A stretch of DNA of 12,940 nt from an uncultured Opitutia bacterium (GTDB lineage: Bacteria; Verrucomicrobiota; Verrucomicrobiia; Opitutales; UBA953), in the NCBI GenBank assembly GCA_903921665.1, contig CAIXQT010000201.1, positions 1 to 12,940 of the forward strand, in the 5' to 3' direction. The stretch's first letter is position 1; each line of letters opens with the position of its first letter. Below the pieces are notes generated by a model. It had not been told where the DNA came from. It made no database searches and saw only the letters and a program-made list of their open reading frames with translations. Shown here in pieces: positions 1 through 8,100 of the stretch. Both the position numbers and the translations under genes were made by a program.

Positions 1-317
1 AGGTTGAAGATCGCGACGCCGAGCTTGCCGCGCTGCGTGGGCGTAAGGACGTCGGTGAGTTCGGCGTGGCTCCGCAGGTGGAGGGAGACGCGGCCGAGGA
101 GGCCGGCGACTTCCAGGAGGTTGCGGGTCGAGGCGATGGCCTCCGGCTGGATGTCGAAGGCGTGCACGTGGCCCGTCGGGCCGACGGCCTGGGCGAGGCA
201 GGCCGTGTCCCGTCCTTTGCCGGCGGTGCCGTCGACGGCGATGTCGCCGGGACGGAGGATCTCGGTCGCGAGCTTCTGCGCGCGCTCGGTGACGCGGATC
301 GGATTTACGGGAGCCAA
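1..317 (-). CDS. mnmM: YtqB/MnmM-like SAM-dependent tRNA methyltransferase (N-terminal part; runs off the window)
   Basis: Only the first 105 codons are in the window. The protein is a class I Rossmann methyltransferase of the YtqB family (annotated as rRNA_methylase, and known as MnmM in Gram-positives). MnmM methylates 5-aminomethyl-2-thiouridine at the tRNA wobble position. Visible motifs are a PGDIAVDGTAGKGRDT motif I for SAM binding (residues 23-38), an acidic strand end AFDIQ (53-57), a SHAEL segment (83-87) and the start of the family's FNLGYLPGGD signature (AIFNL, 102-106, cut by the window edge). Start choice: an in-frame TAA lies just upstream and no ATG precedes motif I, so TTG at 317-315 is the only sensible start. 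It overlaps the menB stop by 13 bp, which suggests translational coupling. The family call rests on recognised motifs. The precise tRNA substrate is inferred from characterised homologues. Confidence 0.78.
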   Translation of the reverse strand, partial: MAPVNPIRVTERAQKLATEILRPGDIAVDGTAGKGRDTACLAQAVGPTGHVHAFDIQPEAIASTRNLLEVAGLLGRVSLHLRSHAELTDVLTPTQRGKLGVAIFN

Positions 318-1150
318 GGGAATTTTCGGAAGTTAGGAGCGCGTTTCTCGTTCCAAGCGGCGCGACCTTCGTCGCCCTCTTCCGAAAGATAATAGAGCAG
401 GGTGGCGTTGCCGGAAAGTTCCTGGATGCCGGCCTGACCGTCGAGTTCGGCGTTGAAGGCCGACTTGAGGCAGCGGATGGCCAGGGGGCTCTTCGTCAGG
501 ATCTCCTGCGCCCACTTCACGCCTTCGGCGTCGAGCTGCTCGTAGGGGACGACGGTATTGACCAAGCCCATCTCGAGGGCCTGCTTCGCGTCGTACTGGC
601 GGCAAAGGTACCAGATCTCGCGGGCCTTCTTCTGCCCGACGATACGGGCGAGGTAGGAGGCGCCGAAGCCTCCGTCAAAGCTGCCGACCTTCGGGCCGGT
701 CTGGCCGAAGACCGCGTTGTCGGCGGCGATGGTGAGGTCGCAGATGACGTGCAGCACATGGCCGCCGCCGATGGCGAAACCCGCCACGAGCGCGATGACG
801 ACCTTGGGCATCGAGCGGATCAGGCGTTGGAGGTCGAGGACGTTGAGGCGAGGGACGCCGTCCCTGCCCATGTAGCCGCCTTTCTTGTCGCCGCGGATCT
901 TCTGGTCGCCGCCGGCGCAGAAGGCGAACTTGCCGTCGTGCTGAGGGTTCGCGCCACGAAGCAGGACGACGCCGATCGAGGCGTCGTCGCGCGCATCGGC
1001 GAACGCCTTGAGCATTTCCGCGATCGTGTCCGGGGTGAAGGCGTTGCGGCGAGACGGGCGGTTGATGGTCACGCGGGCGATGCCGTCGGCCTTCTCGTAG
1101 ACGATGTCGGTGAACTCTCCTTGCTTTTGCCAACGGATCTCTGACTGCAT
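305..1150 (-). CDS. menB: 1,4-dihydroxy-2-naphthoyl-CoA synthase MenB, type I
   Basis: Crotonase-fold enzyme of menaquinone (vitamin K2) biosynthesis that cyclises O-succinylbenzoyl-CoA to 1,4-dihydroxy-2-naphthoyl-CoA in the cytoplasm. At 281 residues from ATG at 1150 it has the normal family length. Visible features are the oxyanion/CoA segment CAGGDQKIRG (78-87), the AGFAIGGGHVLH block (123-134), QTGPKVGSFDGG (150-161) and REIWYLCRQYDA (177-188). The Q150/G152/W180 pattern matches the bicarbonate-dependent type I enzymes such as that of Escherichia coli, rather than the type II enzymes that carry an Asp. The reading frame stays open upstream to an ATG at 1228, but those 26 residues have no family counterpart and cover the intergenic region, so they are rejected. 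The C-terminal pattern EEGDEGRAAWNEKRAPNF (257-274) is typical of MenB and separates it from generic enoyl-CoA hydratases. Confidence 0.96.
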   Translation of the reverse strand: MQSEIRWQKQGEFTDIVYEKADGIARVTINRPSRRNAFTPDTIAEMLKAFADARDDASIGVVLLRGANPQHDGKFAFCAGGDQKIRGDKKGGYMGRDGVPRLNVLDLQRLIRSMPKVVIALVAGFAIGGGHVLHVICDLTIAADNAVFGQTGPKVGSFDGGFGASYLARIVGQKKAREIWYLCRQYDAKQALEMGLVNTVVPYEQLDAEGVKWAQEILTKSPLAIRCLKSAFNAELDGQAGIQELSGNATLLYYLSEEGDEGRAAWNEKRAPNFRKFPWLP

Positions 1151-1241
1151 GGGGCTAACTTGGCAGGCAGGGGGTACTTTTCCAACGAATAAGCGACGTG
1201 ACGCTTGAAAATCGGCGGACGCTCCCACACTTTACCCGCCT
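1151..1241. promoter_or_regulatory. Divergent intergenic region between menB and the 1242 gene
   Basis: This 91-bp gap separates two divergent start codons and must carry promoters for both directions. It is visibly more AT-rich than its flanks around 1178-1210. On the plus strand a TTGAAA (1205-1210) resembles a -35 box, but nothing close to TATAAT follows at 16-18 bp. TTTACC (1231-1236) lies so near the ATG that its use would give an almost leaderless mRNA. On the minus strand TTGGAA (1183-1178) resembles a -35 box, again without a convincing -10. The region's role is inferred from gene orientation; the individual boxes are not secure. Confidence 0.4.
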
Positions 1242-1706
1242 ATGGCCCGACTGACACCCGAACAGATTTCCAAGGTTTCCTCCTGGGTGGCCGAAGGCGC
1301 CACGTTGTCGCAGATCCAGGAGCGCCTGTCCTCGCAGCTCGAAGTCTCGATGACCTACATGGACGTCCGTTTCCTCGTGGATGACCTGAATCTCGCCCTG
1401 GTCGAGAAGGAAGAGCCGAAGAAGCCCGAGGAAGCCGCCGAGGCCGCTCCTGCCGAAGCCGCCGCGCCGGCCGAAACCGCGCAGGGCGCCGGCGTCGTCA
1501 CCGTCGAGGTCGATACGATCGCGCAACCGCATGCCATGGTCAGCGGACATGTCACTTTCTCCGACGGTGAAAAGGCCGATTGGTATATCGACCATCAGGG
1601 GCGCCCCGGCATGGCTGCGCGCACGCCAGGCTATCGCCCCACGCCGCAGGACATCACGGACTTCCAGGCCAAGCTGGACGCCGCGCTCCGTCAGGCCGGT
1701 TACTGA
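1242..1706 (+). CDS. Conserved-looking two-domain protein of unknown function
   Basis: I do not recognise a named family. The 154 residues fall into three parts. The first is an N-terminal helical domain (about 1-55) with a spaced helix pattern beginning LTPEQISKVSSWVAEGATL, which has the look of a small helix-turn-helix or helical-bundle fold. The second is a low-complexity linker rich in Ala, Glu and Pro (about 56-83). The third is a compact C-terminal domain (about 85-154) containing GHVTFSDGEKADWYIDHQGRPG (102-123) and a final amphipathic helix. There is no signal peptide or membrane segment, so it is probably cytoplasmic. It is the only plus-strand gene here, diverges from menB and converges on ispD with 4 bp between stops. 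The start is the first ATG in the frame and has no Shine-Dalgarno sequence. Strong internal organisation and in-frame coding across the gap support a real gene; the function is unknown. Confidence 0.85.
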   Translation: MARLTPEQISKVSSWVAEGATLSQIQERLSSQLEVSMTYMDVRFLVDDLNLALVEKEEPKKPEEAAEAAPAEAAAPAETAQGAGVVTVEVDTIAQPHAMVSGHVTFSDGEKADWYIDHQGRPGMAARTPGYRPTPQDITDFQAKLDAALRQAGY

Positions 1707-1710
1707 GCGC

Positions 1711-2408
1711 TTAGCGCGTCTTCAGGATCGCTTCGGCAAGGACGAAGTCCGCCGGACGCGTCAGCTTCAGGTTCACTGAAGGGTTCTCGACCAAGGAGAC
1801 GTCTTGTCCGACGAATTCCACGGCGGAACTATCATCGGTCACCTTGCGTTGCAGCTCGGCGACCTTGCGATAGGCCTTGAGCACGATGGCGGTCCGGAAG
1901 ACCTGCGGTGTCTCGGCGGTCCAGACCAGTCCGCGGTCCGGCGACGTCTCGACCGAAGCCGAATCAGCCTTGGCGATCTTGACCGTGTCGGCGGCGCGCC
2001 CGGCAAGGATGGCGGCGCCGGTCTCCTTGGCCTTCTCGCGGACCTTGCGGATGGCTTCCGCGGAGACGAGTGGGCGGGCGCCGTCATGGATGTGCACGAG
2101 GCCGCCATGGCCTTCGCAGGCATTGAGGGCGGCCAGCACCGAATCCTGACGGGATTCGCCACCGGGGACGAAGTCGACGGCCGTGGCGGGGAGATGACCG
2201 GCGAGCTGAGTCCGTAGCTTCGCCAGCTGGGCTTCGTCGCGATAGGTGATGATCACGCGGCCGATGAAGCCGGTGCTCAGGAAGGATTGGAGCGAGTGGA
2301 CGAAGACCGGTTTGCCGGCGAGAAGAGCCGTGATCTTGTCGTCGACGACGGACTGCATGCGCCGGGCGGAGCCGGCGGCGAGGAGGATAAGGATGTCGTC
2401 GGCGGCAC

Positions 2409-2412
<4 letters not shown>
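1711..2412 (-). CDS. ispD: 2-C-methyl-D-erythritol 4-phosphate cytidylyltransferase IspD
   Basis: Third step of the non-mevalonate (MEP) isoprenoid pathway: MEP plus CTP gives CDP-methylerythritol. At 233 residues it has the usual length. Motifs in order are the nucleotide-binding loop LAAGSARRM (11-19), a Lys at 26 in the place of the family's PKQ lysine, GGESRQDSV (84-92), HDGARPLV (109-116), WTAETPQVFR (164-173) and TDDSSAVE (192-199). The first loop departs from the textbook GxGxRM...PKQ: the Pro before the Lys is Asp and the Gln after it is Ile, with an extra residue in the loop. The ATG at 2412 overlaps the pyrF stop in an ATGA, so it is probably translationally coupled to pyrF. The gene ends 4 bp from the stop of the convergent plus-strand gene, with no terminator between them. 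The product would feed the isoprenoid tail of menaquinone. Confidence 0.95.
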
Positions 2413-3113
<701 letters not shown>

Positions 3114-3171
3114 GCCATCTATATGGAAACGGCCGGGCTTTCCCGCCAGCGTAAATCGTCCCTGGCTCCGC

Positions 3172-4107
3172 TTACTTCTTGGCGGGCTTCTTCGGGGTCG
3201 GCGTGCTGGGTAGCGAGGAGATATCGAAATTGAAGGGCTTGGCCGGCTGCTGGCCGAGCAGATGGAGGCTGAACCATTCGGCCATGCGGACGTTATCGTC
3301 GGCCATCTCGACCCAGCCGCCATGCGCTCCGCCGAGGCGGATCAGTACTTCGGCCTTGGCGCCGACTTCTTTGGCGCGGGCGAGGTAGCGGCGGGCCTGC
3401 GAGTCAGGGACCAGCGGGTCGGCGTCGCCCTGGACGATGAAGGTCGGGGGCGTCTGAGCGCTGATCCAGAAGAGAGGGGAAAGTTCGCGGCCGGCGCGGG
3501 CGCGTCCTTCGGCGGTGGTCACGATTGGTCCGAAGGCCGGAGCGCGTGTGGTGAGCGGTCCGATGCCTTCCTTGCTGTCACCTTCCTTGGCCCAGCTGAG
3601 GAAGTCGACCGGCGGGTAATAGCAGGCGACGGCGTTGACTTCCGAGCTGACGCGGTCGACGGAGTCCTTCGCCTTGGGGTCGCCGGCGATGACCCGCGTC
3701 CCGAGCATCAGGCTGAGATGGCCGCCGGCGCTGCCGCCGGTGACGCCGATCTTGTTCGGGTCGATGCCGAACTTGGTGGCATTGGCGCGGATGAAGCGGA
3801 CGGAGCGCTGAAGGTCGGCGACGATCTCGTCAATGTGGAAGCGGGGCTGCGTGCCGTGCACGACGACGAAGGTCGTGAAACCATGCTTCGTCCAACCTCC
3901 GTCGTTGATGCCGGTGTGGTTCGAGTTCCAACCGCCGCTGATGACCTTCACGACCGCGGCGCCATTGGGCTTGGCCGGAGTGAAGACGTCCATCGTGAGG
4001 GCGACCCCGTCATGCTTCGCATAGATGACGTCCGTCGTGCGGGTGACGTCCTGGGCGGAGCCGAGGGCGCAGGTGAGGGCAAGGAGCAGGCAGGCGTGGA
4101 GTCTCAT
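3172..4107 (-). CDS. Secreted alpha/beta-hydrolase (esterase/lipase, BD-FAE/HSL-like)
   Basis: Exported serine hydrolase. From the ATG at 4107 the product has 311 residues and opens with a signal peptide (hydrophobic core 5-15, likely cleavage after ALGSA at residue 18). An ATG eight codons earlier (4131) would put an unhelpful polar stretch before the signal, so 4107 is preferred. Catalytic features are an oxyanion segment ISGGWNSNH (56-64) replacing the classic HGGG, the nucleophile elbow GGSAGGHL with Ser126, an Asp in GDADPLVP (D230 the likely acid) and His262 in GGAHGGW. The layout matches the COG0657-type acetyl-esterase or feruloyl-esterase-like group. The substrate cannot be read from sequence; a carbohydrate ester is a fair guess. 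The mature protein ends in a Pro/Lys-rich tail (PTPKKPAKK, 303-311). It starts 45 bp after the YhcH-family gene. Confidence 0.86.
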   Translation of the reverse strand: MRLHACLLLALTCALGSAQDVTRTTDVIYAKHDGVALTMDVFTPAKPNGAAVVKVISGGWNSNHTGINDGGWTKHGFTTFVVVHGTQPRFHIDEIVADLQRSVRFIRANATKFGIDPNKIGVTGGSAGGHLSLMLGTRVIAGDPKAKDSVDRVSSEVNAVACYYPPVDFLSWAKEGDSKEGIGPLTTRAPAFGPIVTTAEGRARAGRELSPLFWISAQTPPTFIVQGDADPLVPDSQARRYLARAKEVGAKAEVLIRLGGAHGGWVEMADDNVRMAEWFSLHLLGQQPAKPFNFDISSLPSTPTPKKPAKK

Positions 4108-4152
4108 GTGGATAAACTTAGGACACCGCAAATCCGACGAAGTTGCAATCGG

Positions 4153-4614
4153 TCAGGCCTTCAGACGGAACTTGATGACCACCTTCAGGATCTCGGCCGG
4201 AGCGCCGATCAGCACGCCGGGCTGGTGGCTATCCTGGGGATGGAAGACCGCGAAGTTGCCTTGGCCTAGGGTGAGCAAAGCCGTCGGCGCCGTCGGCGCG
4301 GCGTATTTCTCGACATCTTTTTCCGCGATGTACGGCTTGGTGACGACCAGCGTCTTCTGGTCCGTGTGACCGCAATGTTCCAGGCCTTGGTAGACGACTT
4401 GGATGTCGCCGTAGACCTGATGGGCTTCCCAGAGCTTGTCCGCCGAAGGGGCCGTCTGGTAGCGCTGCACGATCGCGACGAGATCCTGGCCATGGAGCTC
4501 ATACTTGCCGTCCTCGGTCTTCACGTCGAAGGCGCGCAGATAGGCGAACGCCTTGGGAAAGAGCGGGTGGAGCGACTCATAGGCGGCGGAGGCGGAGAGT
4601 TGGTCGAGGATCAT
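4153..4614 (-). CDS. YhcH/YjgK/YiaL family protein (DUF386, cupin-like)
   Basis: Full-length (153 residues) member of the YhcH/YjgK/YiaL (EbgC-like) family, small beta-sandwich cytoplasmic proteins found with sialic acid, 2,3-diketogulonate and beta-galactoside catabolic genes. They probably act on sugar anomers or bind a metal. Signatures are the N-terminal MILDQL start, WEAHQVYGDIQ (62-72) with the conserved Glu63, His65, Asp70 and Gln72, FHPQDSHQP (124-132) with His125, Asp128 and His130, and a closing ILKVVIKF strand (142-149). No specific sugar operon surrounds it; neighbours are a NusG-like factor upstream and an esterase-like protein downstream. The family assignment is strong. The reaction and substrate are not known from this sequence. 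The start is 45 bp after the NusG-like stop, across a G-rich hexamer array. Confidence 0.9.
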   Translation of the reverse strand: MILDQLSASAAYESLHPLFPKAFAYLRAFDVKTEDGKYELHGQDLVAIVQRYQTAPSADKLWEAHQVYGDIQVVYQGLEHCGHTDQKTLVVTKPYIAEKDVEKYAAPTAPTALLTLGQGNFAVFHPQDSHQPGVLIGAPAEILKVVIKFRLKA

Positions 4615-4623
4615 GACTAAAGA

Positions 4624-4654
4624 GGGCTAGGGCCAGGGCTGGGGCTAGGGCCAG
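4624..4654. repeat. Five-copy GGGCYR hexamer array with G-quadruplex potential
   Basis: Read on the plus strand, bases 4624-4653 are five consecutive hexamers: GGGCTA, GGGCCA, GGGCTG, GGGCTA, GGGCCA, followed by one more G. This gives five G-tracts of at least three with loops of exactly three bases, the classic G-quadruplex arrangement. The 13-mer GGGCTAGGGCCAG occurs twice, 18 bp apart (4624-4636 and 4642-4654). The array fills most of the 45-bp gap between the NusG-like gene and the YhcH-family gene. Both genes are on the minus strand, so the G-rich strand is the transcription template and the mRNA leader is C-rich. The repeat is directly visible; folding is inferred. Confidence 0.85.
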
Positions 4655-4659
4655 ATTAT

Positions 4660-5184
4660 TTAGGATTCATCCGGGAGGCCTTCGACGTCATCGAGGGGTA
4701 GCTCTACCGGCTGGTCTGAACCGAGGATGGAAAGCAGGAGAGCGATGCGTTTTTGCGGCGACTCGAGGCGGATGATCTCGCCTTCCGAGCCGGTGAAGAT
4801 ACCGCGGATCACTCGCGCCTTCGCGCCGACCTTCAGCTCCTCGTCGAGCATCGAGAGGATCGCGTCGGGCCCGAGCGCGTTGAGCTCGTCGATCACGGCC
4901 TGCTCGACGTCGACTGGCCGGCCTGCGCGGCTGACCAAGTGGAGCACCCCGCGGGTGCTGCGGATGGTGCCTTGGAATTCGACCGGATCGAACCGGGCGA
5001 AGACGTAGCCCGGGAACAGCGGTTCGACGACGACCTTGTTCTTGTCATGGCCGCGCCGCGTCCGGCGGAGACGGGGAAAGACCAGCTCGCCGATGCCCAC
5101 GGCCCGCAGGTTCTGCACCGCCACGGCCTCTTGGCGAGGCTTGGCCTTGATGCAGAACCAGGTCGGGCCGGCGGCTTCGGTCAT
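4660..5184 (-). CDS. NusG-family transcription antitermination factor (NusG paralogue, RfaH-like)
   Basis: A 174-residue protein with NusG architecture: an N-terminal NGN domain (about 7-95) and a C-terminal KOW domain (about 117-165). Visible features are WFCIKAKPRQE (9-19), which matches the specialised RfaH/UpxY-type opening, the PLFPGYVFARFD core (55-66) that contacts the RNA polymerase clamp region, a RSTRGVLHLVS segment (75-85), and the KOW strand GAKARVIRGIFTGSEGEI (120-137). NusG proteins ride on RNA polymerase and suppress pausing or termination; paralogues serve particular long operons. The housekeeping nusG normally sits by secE and rplK, so this copy, tucked behind a cytochrome c assembly gene, is probably a paralogue. 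That is inference, since the rest of the genome is unseen. Its ATG overlaps the ccsBA stop (ATGA), so it should be co-translated with ccsBA. Confidence 0.88.
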   Translation of the reverse strand: MTEAAGPTWFCIKAKPRQEAVAVQNLRAVGIGELVFPRLRRTRRGHDKNKVVVEPLFPGYVFARFDPVEFQGTIRSTRGVLHLVSRAGRPVDVEQAVIDELNALGPDAILSMLDEELKVGAKARVIRGIFTGSEGEIIRLESPQKRIALLLSILGSDQPVELPLDDVEGLPDES

Positions 5185-8100
5185 GCGGTCTTGAGGGCCG
5201 ACTTGGAGCGGTCAGGCAGCCAGCCGAGGGCGATGAGCGCCAACTGCGAAGGGCAGAACACGTAGTAGAGCCAGAACGAACCGGTTTCCGTGAAGCCGTA
5301 GCTGTGGAGGCCGACGCCGAGGAGGTTGGTGCCGAACCAGGACCAAGCCGTGACGATGTTGCCGAAGACGAGGAGCTGCATGAGCCCTTCGCGGCGGACG
5401 AGTCCGCCCCAGCGGGCGTGGAGGCAGATGGCACACCAGAGCACGATCAGGATCGCGCCGTTCTCCTTCGGATCCCAGCCCCAGAAGCGTCCCCAGCTCT
5501 GGTCGGCCCAGATGCCGCCGAGCATCGTGCCGATGAAGCTGGCGAGCACGGCGAAGGCGAGGATGGCGTAGGCCGCCCGGGCGACGCTGTCGCCCCAGTT
5601 GTAGTCCTTCTTGAAGGCACGAAGCGCGAGGTGGAGCGCGCCGAGCAGGCCGGCCACGAATGTCGCCGAGTAGCCTAACGTCACGATCGTCACGTGCGTC
5701 GCCAGCCAGAAGTTCGAGTCGAGCACCGCGCGGACGCTCTCCAGGTTGTCTTCGCCGGAGAGGCCGAGGTTATGCGCGACGATGAGCGAGACGAAGCCGG
5801 TGATTCCGGTGGCGGCGGCGCCGATGCCGTTCTTCCAGACGCGTTCGAGCATGATGCCGAGCGCGACGGCGCCCCAGGCGACGAAGATGCCGGACGAGTA
5901 GAGGTTGGTCACGGGCGGGCGGCCGTGCAGCCACATGCGGTAGCCGAGGGCCAGCGTGTGCAGCACGAAGCAGGCGACCAGCAGCCGATAAGACCAGGCG
6001 CGCAGGTTTTCCGAGGAAGTCAGCCAGGAGGCAAACACCATGAGCACCGTGATCGCGTAGGCGATGAGCAGCCAATAGAAGGGCTGCATCCGTCCGAACC
6101 AGGCTTCGGAAGCGGCTTTACCGGACCACGGTCCCTTGAGCGAGGCCGCGATCGCGGTGCTAAGGCGGGAGCATTCGTCATCCTTGCCCTCGCGCCACGC
6201 CATCGAGAAGTCCGCGTAGCGCGTGATCACGCCGTCTTCGGCAAGGCCGGAGCGGTGGGCCTTCTGGTCCTTGATCACGCCGAGCAGCGCGGCGCCCAGA
6301 TTGTCCCAGCGGGCGGCCGAGGTTTCGTCCTTGGGCGGCAGCAGGCCGATGACGCCTTCGCGTTCGAAGTCCTGGTAGCGTTCGACGAAAGTCCGGACGG
6401 TCTTCTGCAGTTCAGGGTCGAAGGCCTTCCCGGAGCCGCCGTTGTCGCGACTGGCGTTCATTTCCGTCAGGGCGCGGTTGAGGGCGCTGATCCATGCGCC
6501 GTACTCGCGGCGCGGGGTGACGTCGGCGGGCAGGTCGCCCGGGATGAAGGTCATGCTCAGCGTGGCGTACTGACGGGCGGCGCTCTCGAGCTGAAGCAGG
6601 GCGCGATCTTCGGAGTCGCGGTCGGCTTGGGCGCGACCGCGGGCCTGTTCGGCGGCCTTGCTCAGTTCGGCGCTGTTCTTGAGGATGCCGTCCCAGCTGA
6701 CATAGAGGCTCTTCTCCGGGTCGCCGCCGACGCGCTTGAGCACGTTGGGGTGTTCGACGCGGAAGGTCGGCAGCTGGCGGGCGATCGGCGCACGGAAGGA
6801 GACTTCGATGAGCCAGTCGACGGAGCCGATGGCGCCGCCGGTGAGGCGGACCGGGCGTTTCTCGAGCAAGGCCTGGAGTTCGGGCGAGAGCGCAGGGAGT
6901 TCCTTGGCGATCTCATCCCGCTGTTCCTTGGTCCAGGTCGAAGGGCGTTGGCCGAACGCGACGCGCTCGAGCTTCGTGAGGCTGATCGAGGTGCGGGAGC
7001 GCATCTGGAGCAGCGAGCCGGTGGCGAGGGTCTCGATCGGGATGATGCGACCGCCGCTCTGCACGGGGATCTCGCCGAACTCGCGCGTTTTCCACGAGGC
7101 GTCCGCGGCGTCGGCCGTGGTCGCGAAGAGGCCGAACGTCAGGATCGCGGCGGCCTTGGCGGCGCGGCCGCGGAGGAAGCGCAGGAGCGAGAAACCGAAA
7201 TGCCAGATGAGGCCGAGCGACATGATCGCGACGGAGACGTAGGGCAGGAGCCAGCCCGGGTTGCGGACGACTTGGAGCACGCTCAGGCTTTTGCCATCCT
7301 TGGTGCTGCCGAAGCTGGATTGGAAGAACGTCAGGCCGGCGTGACGGAGCGGCTGGTTCATCGAGATGTTATAGGTGAACGAGCTCGCGCCTTCCTTGAG
7401 GGTGACGTCGCTGGCGAAACGGCGGGGGGTCTCCGTTCCGGGGTATTTTTCGTGCGTGAACTTGTCCAGTTGCACGGTGAACGGGACGTAATAGCGCGTA
7501 CGGCGAAGGGAGATTTCGTAGGTGTTACCGGCGTCGGTGAAGGTCTGCGCGTCGAAGGATTCGGTCAGGTTGAGGTTGAGGGCCCAGGTGCCGAGCGACT
7601 GGTCCTTCGTCTTCAGTTCGACGATCGCGGTGGGGGCGTTGGGGCGGTTGTCGTCGAAGCTTTCGGGCAGCGGCTTGTAGGCGAGCTGGGTGCGGGCGCC
7701 GATGCCTTGCGTGGCCTTGAGGTCGAGGCCGTCGGCCATCTGCGACTTCGCGCGGAGCATGGCGTTGGGGTGGTAGGTCAGGACGTGCAACGTGAACGGC
7801 GTGCCGGGGAGCGCGATGGTCGCCGGCGCCTTCTTCGCAGCGATGTCGCGCAGGATCGCATCGGGTACCGCGACGACCGCGTCGGCGCCGGCGTTTTTGC
7901 CGACGAGGGCGATCTCGAATTCGCGGAAGGCTTCGGAGTAGTCACGCTTCTCACCTTCCGGGATGATCATCGCGGATTCTTCCTGGTAGATGGCGGTGAC
8001 GAAGCCTCCGCCGAGCAACAGGAGCAGGCCGGCGTGAATCATGCTGATGCCGACCTTGGCGGAAGTCGCCTTGAAGTGGCGGAAGTGGGCGAACCCCAGG

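Noticed and set aside
4..392. Overlapping plus-strand open frames at the left edge
   Set aside because: The minus strand here encodes a clear YtqB/MnmM methyltransferase N-terminus with a TTG start.
1704..1718. GCGC-TTA-GCGC inverted repeat at the convergent stops, as a terminator
   Set aside because: The stem is only 4 bp with a 3-base loop and no T-tract on either side.
3114..3323. Upstream ATG start for PyrF at 3323
   Set aside because: The extra 70 residues are low-complexity shadow of the hydrolase 3' end; PyrF normally starts just before the first beta strand.
3262..4269. A 335-codon plus-strand open frame antisense to the hydrolase
   Set aside because: No recognisable motif, and it runs through the intergenic gap into the YhcH-family gene.
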